From Candidatus Binatota bacterium (lineage in GTDB: Bacteria; Desulfobacterota; Binatia; Bin18): 6,455 nt of DNA. The notes under the pieces were generated by a model. The model did no database searches, was not told where the DNA came from, and was given only the letters and a program-made list of their open reading frames with translations. How positions within the stretch are numbered: position 1 is the stretch's first letter; each line of letters begins with the position of its first letter. The stretch is taken from positions 1-6,455 of the forward strand of contig WTHE01000720.1 in the NCBI GenBank assembly GCA_011523315.1, read 5' to 3'. The translations under genes were made by a program, and so were the position numbers. Below, in pieces: positions 1 to 4,717 of the stretch.

Positions 1-70
1 TGGGCGTGACCCCCAGTTCTTTCAATTCATCCTTGAGAATTTGGCCGGGATGGACAGCGCGTTGCAACAC
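1..70 (-). CDS. higA: HigA/VapI-family antitoxin, N-terminal fragment (runs off left edge)
   Basis: Only the first 23 codons are inside the window. Read from GTG at 70-68 they begin M-L-Q-R-A-V-H-P-G-Q-I-L-K-D-E-L and continue K-E-L-G-V-T-P. The HPGxILxxEL...LGV signature is the characteristic start of HigA/VapI antitoxins, the XRE-type helix-turn-helix proteins that neutralise HigB/RelE-like mRNA interferases and repress their own promoter; the helix-turn-helix itself would lie beyond the edge. A strong Shine-Dalgarno, AAAGGAGG at 85-78, sits 7 nt upstream and decides the GTG start over an in-frame ATG at 88-86 that overlaps it. higB normally precedes higA, but none of the three minus frames immediately upstream (about 71-170) shows a HigB-like C-terminus, so this copy may be solitary or have its toxin elsewhere. 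Transcribed divergently from the DUF983 gene. The family call rests on a short stretch and is moderately sure. Confidence 0.6.
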   Translation of the reverse strand, partial: MLQRAVHPGQILKDELKELGVTP

Positions 71-77
71 AGCGCCA

Positions 78-85
78 CCTCCTTT
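78..85 (-). promoter_or_regulatory. Shine-Dalgarno of the higA-like gene
   Basis: Minus-strand AAAGGAGG, 7 nt before the GTG at 70. It is among the best ribosome-binding sites in the window and is the main evidence that the edge ORF is a real gene starting at GTG. Confidence 0.65.
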
Positions 86-159
86 CATGAGATGTATGAG
101 GCGAGATGAAGGGTCGTTTCCGATTTCGCTGCCCATGCTTTACACTGACAAAGACGAGT

Positions 160-164
160 GGAGG
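160..164 (+). promoter_or_regulatory. Shine-Dalgarno deciding the DUF983 start
   Basis: GGAGG lies 6 nt before GTG 171. The other in-frame starts (ATG at 6, 87, 96, 135, 192 and 195) lack a comparable site. This makes GTG 171 the best start although the open frame extends back to position 6. Confidence 0.6.
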
Positions 165-170
165 CAGACC

Positions 171-560
171 GTGGGTGACATACCGGGGGGGATGATGGGT
201 CGCTATTGGCTCGGACATATGCTGCTGAGGGGTGTGCGCCTGCGCTGCCCCCGGTGTGGACAGGGGCGGTTGTTCAGCGGTTTCTTCACCATGCGTGAGC
301 GGTGTCCGCAGTGTGGCTATGTGTTTGAACAGGAGCAGGGCTATTTCATCGGGGCGATTTATATCAACTATGCCGCCACGGTGGCGCTGGGCCTGCCTGG
401 CTTTTTGGCCCTCCACGCGTATACCGATATGAGCCTCACCCGGCAGCTGGTGGTGTGGCTCGGCTTTGCCGGGCTGTTTCCCGTGTGGTTTTTTCGCTAT
501 TCCCGCAGCCTGTGGCTCAGTCTGGCCTATGCGGTGACACAGGGCAAACCGGCCGAATAG
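171..560 (+). CDS. DUF983 family membrane protein with two CxxC knuckles
   Basis: The 129-residue product fits the DUF983 family in length and layout. A short N-terminus leads into CPRCGQGRLF (Cys 26, Cys 29), then RCPQCG (Cys 45, Cys 48), a likely four-cysteine metal site on the cytoplasmic side. Two hydrophobic segments follow, at roughly residues 58-84 and 92-109, ending in a short tail. The function of DUF983 is not established. In alphaproteobacteria the gene often sits beside coxC and SURF1 in cytochrome oxidase loci, so its place next to an oxidase operon here agrees with an inferred role in oxidase biogenesis. Here it is convergent with the operon rather than inside it. The open frame reaches back to position 6, but residues before GTG 171 do not look family-like and overlap the divergent higA start; GTG 171 has GGAGG 6 nt upstream. 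The family call is firm, the start fairly firm. Confidence 0.85.
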   Translation: MGDIPGGMMGRYWLGHMLLRGVRLRCPRCGQGRLFSGFFTMRERCPQCGYVFEQEQGYFIGAIYINYAATVALGLPGFLALHAYTDMSLTRQLVVWLGFAGLFPVWFFRYSRSLWLSLAYAVTQGKPAE

Positions 561-585
561 CACACCCCGACAACATGGCAGACAG

Positions 586-619
586 AAAAAAGGCATCCGA
601 AGTCAGCTCCGGATGCCTT
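586..619 (-). terminator. Intrinsic terminator of the oxidase operon
   Basis: A perfect 10-bp stem pairs 590-599 (AAGGCATCCG) with 610-619 (CGGATGCCTT) around a 10-nt loop. Read on the minus strand it lies 38 nt after the subunit IV stop and is followed by a run of T (591-586), the classic Rho-independent form for the minus-strand operon. In the plus direction it is preceded by A residues and followed by GTGTGTTC, a poor U-tract, so it may end the convergent DUF983 transcript only weakly. Confidence 0.9.
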
Positions 620-656
620 GTGTGTTCACTGCGCGCTCAAAAGCCGAAGACCGGCG

Positions 657-986
657 TCAGTGCTCAGCGGCGCTGACCGCCGGCGTGTCCGGCGGCGTGT
701 AGGTTCTCCCCTCGTCGGTCAGATCCGGCAGCAGCATCAGAATGAGAAAGACGCAGATAATCATCGGCGTGAGGGCGATGACGCCCAGCGTGGTGCGCTC
801 AAACCTGAGGTGCATGAAGTACAGGGCAACCAGCAGGGCCTTGGCGACCGCCAGCAGGACCAGGATGGTACCGTTGACCGGGCGACTGAATACGCCGAGA
901 ACCGGGACCAGGACCTCGACGATGGTCAGAATCGTCAGGGCCCAGAAGATGTTCATGTAGTTGGGTTCATGATGGGCAGTGTCCAT
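657..986 (-). CDS. ctaF: Cytochrome c oxidase subunit IV, prokaryotic (COX4_pro) type
   Basis: The 109-residue protein has the three-helix plan of bacterial oxidase subunit IV (CtaF/CyoD superfamily): helix 1 around 11-33, helix 2 around 37-60 and helix 3 around 66-86. Two recognisable family stretches are present, YMNIFWALTILTIVEV near residue 10 and KALLVALYFMHLRFE at about 49-63. The subunit is non-catalytic and thought to stabilise the complex and help assembly of the metal centres. A hydrophilic C-terminal tail of about 20 residues ends the protein. ATG 986 is preceded by GGGAG 8 nt upstream and lies 12 nt after the second subunit III stop, so it is the last gene of the operon, just ahead of the terminator. 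Firm family call. Confidence 0.93.
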   Translation of the reverse strand: MDTAHHEPNYMNIFWALTILTIVEVLVPVLGVFSRPVNGTILVLLAVAKALLVALYFMHLRFERTTLGVIALTPMIICVFLILMLLPDLTDEGRTYTPPDTPAVSAAEH

Positions 987-998
987 GGCGGGTTCTCC

Positions 999-1619
999 CT
1001 ATAGCAAATACACAAAGGTAAAGACCAGGATCCAGACCAGGTCCACAAAGTGCCAGTACAGGCCGACGATCTCGACATGATTGGCATCCTCGCCCAGGTA
1101 TCTGCCCTTGATGCCGCTGATCAGAATACACGTCAGGTAGGCCACCCCGCCGAACACGTGGCAGCCGTGAAAGCCGGTCAGGATGTAGAAGGTCGTGCCG
1201 AACAGCGCCGCTCCCCAGGGATTGCCGCTCATGGTCATGCCTACGTCGGTCAGGTGGGTCCACTCATAAGCCTGGAGCAGCAGAAAGATGGTCCCGCCGG
1301 CAATCGTCAGCAGCATGAATTTTTTGAAACCGGCCAGATCGTTATGCCGGGCTGCCGACAGCGCCTTGACCATGGTGACACTGGTACAGATGAGCAGGAA
1401 GGTCATGGCCGCAGTCAGCTGAATGCCCAGCGTATCCAGCGGGTCGGGCCAGTCCGGGCTGCTGGCCCGCAGGGCGCCGTAGCCGGCCAGCAGCCCGCCG
1501 AACGACATGGCATCACCGGCCAGAAAAACCCACATGCCAAGTTTACCCCAGCTTTCCGGGGTTAATGGCGATTCGGCTGGTTCAACAGCCCCCTGTGTCT
1601 CAATAACCGCTTCGCTCAA
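999..1619 (-). CDS. coxC: Cytochrome c oxidase subunit III, second divergent copy
   Basis: The 206-residue protein is a five-helix bacterial-size subunit III, lacking the first two helices of the seven-helix mitochondrial form. Family hallmarks are YEW (118-120), FYILTGFHGCHV with His 151 and His 154, and the last-helix signature YWHFVDLVW (188-196). In the first core helix the usual SE-x-MFF motif is LAGDAMSF, so the conserved glutamate is replaced by Asp 36. Subunit III does not carry redox centres; it stabilises subunit I and sustains proton uptake into the D pathway. The start is TTG at 1619-1617, overlapping the TGA of the preceding CAMC gene as TTGA, with AAGGAGG 7 nt upstream; no other start lies ahead of the conserved core. 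Translational coupling is likely. It shares the general fold but little exact sequence with the copy at 1941-2588, so this is an old rather than a recent duplication. Confidence 0.92.
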   Translation of the reverse strand: MSEAVIETQGAVEPAESPLTPESWGKLGMWVFLAGDAMSFGGLLAGYGALRASSPDWPDPLDTLGIQLTAAMTFLLICTSVTMVKALSAARHNDLAGFKKFMLLTIAGGTIFLLLQAYEWTHLTDVGMTMSGNPWGAALFGTTFYILTGFHGCHVFGGVAYLTCILISGIKGRYLGEDANHVEIVGLYWHFVDLVWILVFTFVYLL

Positions 1620-1921
1620 GGCTGATCCTCCTTCTTCTTTGTCTGGGCAGGGTCAAAAGCCAGCACTTCTGCCGGCGGATGGGGGGAACGGCTGGCGTTC
1701 CGGTAGGTATAAAAGATCCAGCCGCCGACCGAGGCCAGCAGCACGAACGGCATGCCCATCATCAGCATGACGCTCCAGAAGAGGCCGACCGCCAGGGGAT
1801 CCTCAGAACCGGACAGGGCTGTCTTGCACATGGCACAGCCCTGGGCCAGCACCCGGGTCGGCAACAGCCCGGTCAGGGCCAGGCTCAGCAGGCCGGGATA
1901 TATCAGCACTTTTTGTAACAT
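1616..1921 (-). CDS. Small exported/membrane protein with CAMC motif, oxidase-linked, unknown function
   Basis: The 101-residue protein has an N-terminal hydrophobic segment (about 5-22) resembling a signal peptide with a plausible cut after VLA (residue 26). Directly after it comes QGCAMCKTAL, with Cys 29 and Cys 32 in a CxxC arrangement. A second hydrophobic segment (about 45-72) leads to a basic, then charged tail ending TKKKEDQP. The likely topology places the CAMC motif on the periplasmic side next to the membrane, with the tail in the cytoplasm. The residues before Cys 29 (A-Q-G) do not make a good lipobox, so a lipoprotein is unlikely. I recall similar short CAMC/CxMC proteins in other bacteria but no established function. 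A role in copper or thiol handling during oxidase assembly is inference from the CxxC pair and from its place between two subunit III genes. ATG 1921 has GGAG 6 nt upstream, 19 nt after the preceding stop; the stop overlaps the next start. Confidence 0.85.
   Translation of the reverse strand: MLQKVLIYPGLLSLALTGLLPTRVLAQGCAMCKTALSGSEDPLAVGLFWSVMLMMGMPFVLLASVGGWIFYTYRNASRSPHPPAEVLAFDPAQTKKKEDQP
1627..1633 (-). promoter_or_regulatory. Shine-Dalgarno supporting a TTG start
   Basis: Minus-strand AAGGAGG, 7 nt upstream of TTG 1619, inside the end of the CAMC gene. It compensates for the weak start codon of the second subunit III and fixes that start. Confidence 0.75.
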
Positions 1922-1940
1922 CGTCTGCTCCGCGTACTGA

Positions 1941-2588
1941 TCAGTTCAGGTAGACCAGGGGAAACAACAGCGCCCACAGGCCACCAACGTAGTACCAGTA
2001 CATGCCGCACACCTCAACCGCAATCGACCGACGGGCAGAGAACGCCCCGCGTTTGGCCAGGACCAGGACGACCAGCAGCCAGACCACGGCGGCCAAAACG
2101 TGCAGGCCGTGGCAGCCGATCAGGGTGTAGAAGGTGGCGCCATAGATGCCGGTTGAGATCGTCAGACCATCCCGCACCAGCTGTGTCCATTCATAGCCTT
2201 GAACGCCCAAGAAGATGCTGCCCAACAGCGCGGTGACGCCCAGCCAGTTGCCCGCACTGGGCAGACGGTCGAGGCGCAGGGCGGCAATGGCCCGGTGCAT
2301 AGTGTAGCAGCTGACGAATAAGACCAGGGTGTTCACCCAGGTTACGCCGACCGGCAGGTACAGATGGCCGGACGGCCAGACCGAGCTGCCGGCCCGAAAG
2401 ACCACATAGGCCCCGATCAGGCCGACAAAGAACATGGTTTCGGCGCTGATGAGCATCAGCATACCCAGCCGGGCGTTGCTGATCGGCGGCTCCGGTGCGC
2501 TTGAGGGTGGTCCGCCTCCAAAGCCTGGAGACGGCTGGACCTGAGCTTGTTCAGCTGTCTGCGGCTGGGCGGCAGTGGCGCTTGGCAT
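1941..2588 (-). CDS. coxC: Cytochrome c oxidase subunit III, first copy
   Basis: The 215-residue protein has a Pro/Gln/Ala-rich hydrophilic N-terminus of about 38 residues, then five transmembrane helices. The first core helix carries the canonical SAETMFF with Glu 50, the conserved subunit III acidic residue. Later come YEW (132-134) and FYTLIGCHGLHVL with His 160 and His 163. The last helix reads YWYYVGGLW (197-205), where the family normally has YWHFVD-x-xW; His and Asp are both lost. The start ATG 2588 has GAGGAG 6 nt upstream and lies 30 nt after the 36-residue ORF. As in the family, the protein should pack against subunit I and support D-pathway proton uptake without binding metals. The differences from the copy at 999-1619 are complementary: this one keeps Glu and has lost HFVD, the other keeps HFVD and has Asp for Glu. 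The family call is firm; which copy is the main structural subunit cannot be told. Confidence 0.93.
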   Translation of the reverse strand: MPSATAAQPQTAEQAQVQPSPGFGGGPPSSAPEPPISNARLGMLMLISAETMFFVGLIGAYVVFRAGSSVWPSGHLYLPVGVTWVNTLVLFVSCYTMHRAIAALRLDRLPSAGNWLGVTALLGSIFLGVQGYEWTQLVRDGLTISTGIYGATFYTLIGCHGLHVLAAVVWLLVVLVLAKRGAFSARRSIAVEVCGMYWYYVGGLWALLFPLVYLN

Positions 2589-2618
2589 GGGATACTCCTC
2601 AGAGTCTTCTTCACCAGC

Positions 2619-2729
2619 TCAGACGAGGATAATAAAGCACACCGTGGCGGCAACATACAGGGCGATAAAAATGGCCAGACCGCGACCGATGATACGGTTG
2701 ACTGTGTGTTTCTCTTCTCGGCTCGACAT
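2619..2729 (-). CDS. 36-residue single-helix membrane peptide in the oxidase operon
   Basis: This small ORF fills the space between ctaB and the first subunit III gene. From ATG 2729 it encodes a polar, charged head (M-S-S-R-E-E-K-H-T-V-N-R) with a glycine/arginine patch (IIGRG) and one hydrophobic helix from about residue 15 to the end, closing on FIILV and TGA at 2619-2621. A GAGG at 2739-2736 stands 6 nt before ATG 2729; an in-frame ATG at 2735 directly abuts that GAGG and is therefore less likely. It begins 25 nt after the ctaB stop and ends 30 nt before the next ATG, as expected of a real operon member. Single-helix peptides of 30 to 50 residues are known both as extra oxidase subunits (for example the IIa or IV subunits of some heme-copper oxidases) and as small assembly proteins in oxidase operons. 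I cannot place it in a named family; reality as a gene is likely, function unknown. Confidence 0.7.
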   Translation of the reverse strand: MSSREEKHTVNRIIGRGLAIFIALYVAATVCFIILV

Positions 2730-2754
2730 GCTCATCCTCGGGTTTTCAGCGCAC

Positions 2755-3672
2755 TTACAGCGGGACTTTATCAAAGGCCATTACGGCCAGCAGGAGCGGC
2801 AGATAAATCAGTGAGGCAAACAACAGCCGCCGGGCGGACTCCGACGAGCGGGCCAGCGCCAGACGGACGCTGTACCACAGGAACATGCTGCCCAGCCCAA
2901 ACGCTGCGCAGAAATACACCGGTCCGGCCAGCCCGACCAGGGTCGGCAGCAGGCCAACCGCCAGCAGCGCCAGACAGTGGCTGGTCACCTGCCGACCGGT
3001 GCTTTTGCCGTCGGGGCTGATGACCGGCAGGAGTTGAAATCCGGCTCGGGCGTAGTCGTCCCGGTACAGCCAGGCGATGGCCAGCGAGTGCGGCATCTGC
3101 CACAGAAACATGATGGCGAACAGGATCCAGGCCTCCAGATCAATTGAGCCGCGGACGGCCGCCCAGCCGATGACCGGCGGCAGCGCACCCGGCACGGCAC
3201 CGATCAGGGTACACAGCGAGGTCGTTTTCTTGAGCGGGGTGTAGACGCCCAGGTAGCTGACCACAATGGCCGTGGTGACTGCGGCGCTGGCCAGGTTGAC
3301 GGTCCAGGCCAGATAGACGAGTCCGGCGACAGTGACCAGCGTGCCGAACACGAAGGCTTCGACAGGCTGGACGCGCCCGTCGGGCAGCGGCCGCAGCTGG
3401 GTGCGGCGCATTTTGGCATCGGCCTCGCGCTCCAGCACCTGGTTGAGGGCCAGGGTCCCGCCGGCGGCCAGGGCCGTACCCAGCAGGGTGTGCAGCAGCA
3501 GCCGGTAGTCGGCGACGCCCAGCGAGGCCAGATAAAAACCGACACAGGTCGTAATCAGGACCAGGCTCACGATCCGGGGCTTGGTCAGTTCGAGAAAGGC
3601 CAGGCTGCGCTGCCAGACCCGATCCAGACGGTCGGTGCGACCCATGGTCGGTGCATGTGTGCGGAGTATCAT
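2755..3672 (-). CDS. ctaB: Protoheme IX farnesyltransferase (heme O synthase)
   Basis: The enzyme transfers a farnesyl group from farnesyl diphosphate to the 2-vinyl of heme b, giving heme O, the precursor of heme A. It is a polytopic UbiA-superfamily membrane prenyltransferase; 305 residues is the usual size. Visible motifs are ELTKPRI (28-34) leading into helix 1, the diphosphate/Mg-binding region N77-QVLEREAD-AKMRRT with Asp 85 followed by RPLPDGR (94-100), the TPLKKTTSLCTLIGAVPGALPPVIGW loop region (145-170), and WQMPHSLAIAWLYRDDY (191-207). All expected polar residues appear intact. ATG 3672 overlaps the ctaA stop as ATGA, with CAGG about 8 nt upstream, so translation is probably coupled to ctaA; a later in-frame ATG at 3645 has no ribosome-binding site. 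Together with the preceding CtaA it supplies heme A to the oxidase made by the same operon. Firm call. Confidence 0.97.
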   Translation of the reverse strand: MILRTHAPTMGRTDRLDRVWQRSLAFLELTKPRIVSLVLITTCVGFYLASLGVADYRLLLHTLLGTALAAGGTLALNQVLEREADAKMRRTQLRPLPDGRVQPVEAFVFGTLVTVAGLVYLAWTVNLASAAVTTAIVVSYLGVYTPLKKTTSLCTLIGAVPGALPPVIGWAAVRGSIDLEAWILFAIMFLWQMPHSLAIAWLYRDDYARAGFQLLPVISPDGKSTGRQVTSHCLALLAVGLLPTLVGLAGPVYFCAAFGLGSMFLWYSVRLALARSSESARRLLFASLIYLPLLLAVMAFDKVPL

Positions 3673-4613
3673 GCCGAAACCTGTTCCGGGCTGAGTGCAG
3701 GACGAGTGGAAGGCGCCACGCCGTCACGGTAGGAACGCAGGCTGAGGCGGACGCCGGTGGCCAACATGAGCGCGCCAATGACGACATGGGCGGTAGCCAG
3801 CACAACAACGGCTGGGCTGAGAAAAGCGCCGCTGGCGGTGTATTTGCCGAGATAGGCCAACACGCCCAGCCCGAGCTGCACGAACAGCAGCCGCCGCAGC
3901 AGCAGGGCCGAACGCAGGACAGCCGGATGGTCGGCGTACGACTGGACGATCCAATCGACGAGCCAGAACACCAGGCCGGTAACAAGCACGGCGCCCAGGA
4001 TATGGACTTCGGCCCCGCTGCCGGTATGCCGCACGACCGCGCCCAGGACGATCTGGGCATACACAGCCACCGTCGTGATCACGCTCAGGCGTTGGACCGA
4101 AGCGGCGTCCGGGACCGTTTTTTGCGGCTGCCGGTTCTGCCACTCGGCCGAGGCCAGCAGGGTCAGGGCGGCCAGGAAGGCAAAAAACGCCTGGGCCAAG
4201 CCGCCGTGAATCAGGGCCAGCAGGTTTTCGAGCAGGACTACCCGCAGACCTCCGAGCACGCCCTGGACGATCACGGCCAGCAGCGCGACCACACCCAGCC
4301 AGCGCATCCACGGCCGCCGTTCCGTTGTCCACAGGGCGACCGTAAGCAGGATGGTCAGGAAGCCAACGGCCGAGCCGAGCAGGCGATGGCTGTGCTCGTA
4401 GAAGATGCCGCCGACCATCTGCGACCAGGGGTAGAGGAACATGTTGTAGCCAAACGTCGTCGGCCAGTCCGGGACGGCCAGCCCGACCCCCAGGCTGGTG
4501 ACCAGGCCGCCCACGAACAGCAGCGGCAGGGTGCAGACGGTGGTCAGCAGGGCGAACCGGTAGGGCCAGGGGGAAAATGAGGCCAGGGCTGAGGGAGGGC
4601 TGAGGTGTGCCAT
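3669..4613 (-). CDS. ctaA: Heme A synthase (CtaA/COX15)
   Basis: The enzyme oxidises the C8 methyl of heme O to a formyl group, yielding heme A. From ATG 4613 the product has 314 residues, close to the roughly 300 of bacterial CtaA, with eight expected helices in two similar four-helix halves. Histidine motifs for heme binding are visible in each half: EHSHR (73-77) and LIHGGLAQ (His 136) in the first, RHTGSG (His 196) and AHVVIG (His 276) in the second. The first periplasmic loop reads AVPDWPTTFGYNMF, without the cysteine pair found in Bacillus-type enzymes. Start choice is uncertain: the frame is open to GTG 4691, and GTG 4661 has AAAGGG 4 nt upstream, while ATG 4613 has no clear Shine-Dalgarno. 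ATG 4613 is preferred because it gives a family-like N-terminus, about 15 residues before helix 1. A 12-bp inverted repeat lies just upstream. The stop overlaps the ctaB start. Function is firm, the start only moderately so. Confidence 0.94.
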   Translation of the reverse strand: MAHLSPPSALASFSPWPYRFALLTTVCTLPLLFVGGLVTSLGVGLAVPDWPTTFGYNMFLYPWSQMVGGIFYEHSHRLLGSAVGFLTILLTVALWTTERRPWMRWLGVVALLAVIVQGVLGGLRVVLLENLLALIHGGLAQAFFAFLAALTLLASAEWQNRQPQKTVPDAASVQRLSVITTVAVYAQIVLGAVVRHTGSGAEVHILGAVLVTGLVFWLVDWIVQSYADHPAVLRSALLLRRLLFVQLGLGVLAYLGKYTASGAFLSPAVVVLATAHVVIGALMLATGVRLSLRSYRDGVAPSTRPALSPEQVSA

Positions 4614-4620
4614 GCTCGTA

Positions 4621-4671
4621 AAAGGGAAACGTAATAACCGATGGAGACTGGAAGAGATCACGTTTCCCTTT
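4621..4671 (-). repeat. 12-bp perfect inverted repeat ahead of ctaA
   Basis: The arms 4621-4632 (AAAGGGAAACGT) and 4660-4671 (ACGTTTCCCTTT) are exact reverse complements separated by 27 nt. In the minus-strand transcript they can form a hairpin that ends 7 nt before ATG 4613. The 5' arm of that transcript holds the only purine-rich AAAGGG near the ctaA starts, plus most of the alternative GTG 4661, so folding would hide it. It may instead be a DNA site for a dimeric regulator. The structure is seen directly; the role is inferred. Confidence 0.8.
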
Positions 4672-4675
4672 CTCA

Positions 4676-4699
4676 ACCCGGCTGTCTGCACAGCCGGGT
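4676..4699 (-). repeat. GC-rich hairpin after coxA
   Basis: A perfect 10-bp stem, 4676-4685 (ACCCGGCTGT) with 4690-4699 (ACAGCCGGGT), closes a 4-nt loop. It begins 18 nt after the coxA stop in the minus-strand transcript. No U-tract follows in either direction, so it is not a standard intrinsic terminator. A 3'-end stabiliser or processing/attenuation element that gives coxA more mRNA than ctaA is plausible. Confidence 0.75.
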
Positions 4700-4717
4700 C
4701 AGCCAGCGCGTCCCGGC

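Noticed and set aside
117..146. Possible promoter for DUF983 (TTTCCG, 18 nt, TACACT)
   Set aside because: The -10 matches only 4 of 6 and the -35 is poor; the lac-like TTTACA at 139 would place its -10 over the ribosome-binding site. Not enough to call.
6..170. Long N-terminal extension of the DUF983 frame from ATG 6
   Set aside because: The extension is not family-like, overlaps the divergent higA start and its Shine-Dalgarno, and lacks its own ribosome-binding site; GTG 171 is better supported.
27..596. Minus-strand frame of 189 codons across the DUF983 gene
   Set aside because: Antisense to the DUF983 gene and crossing the terminator; checked for a HigB-like C-terminus near 71-170 and none is present.
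677..695. 7-bp GC inverted repeat (CCGCCGG / CCGGCGG) near the end of subunit IV
   Set aside because: Lies within coding sequence, short, without a U-tract; probably a by-product of GC-rich codons.
3140..4060. Minus-strand frame of 306 codons overlapping ctaA and ctaB
   Set aside because: Out of frame with both clear enzymes, Cys/Ser/Arg/Pro-rich product typical of a shifted reading of hydrophobic genes.
3651..4580. Plus-strand open frame (309 codons) opposite ctaA
   Set aside because: Low-complexity, Gln/Gly/Asp-rich product mirroring the codons of ctaA; no family features.
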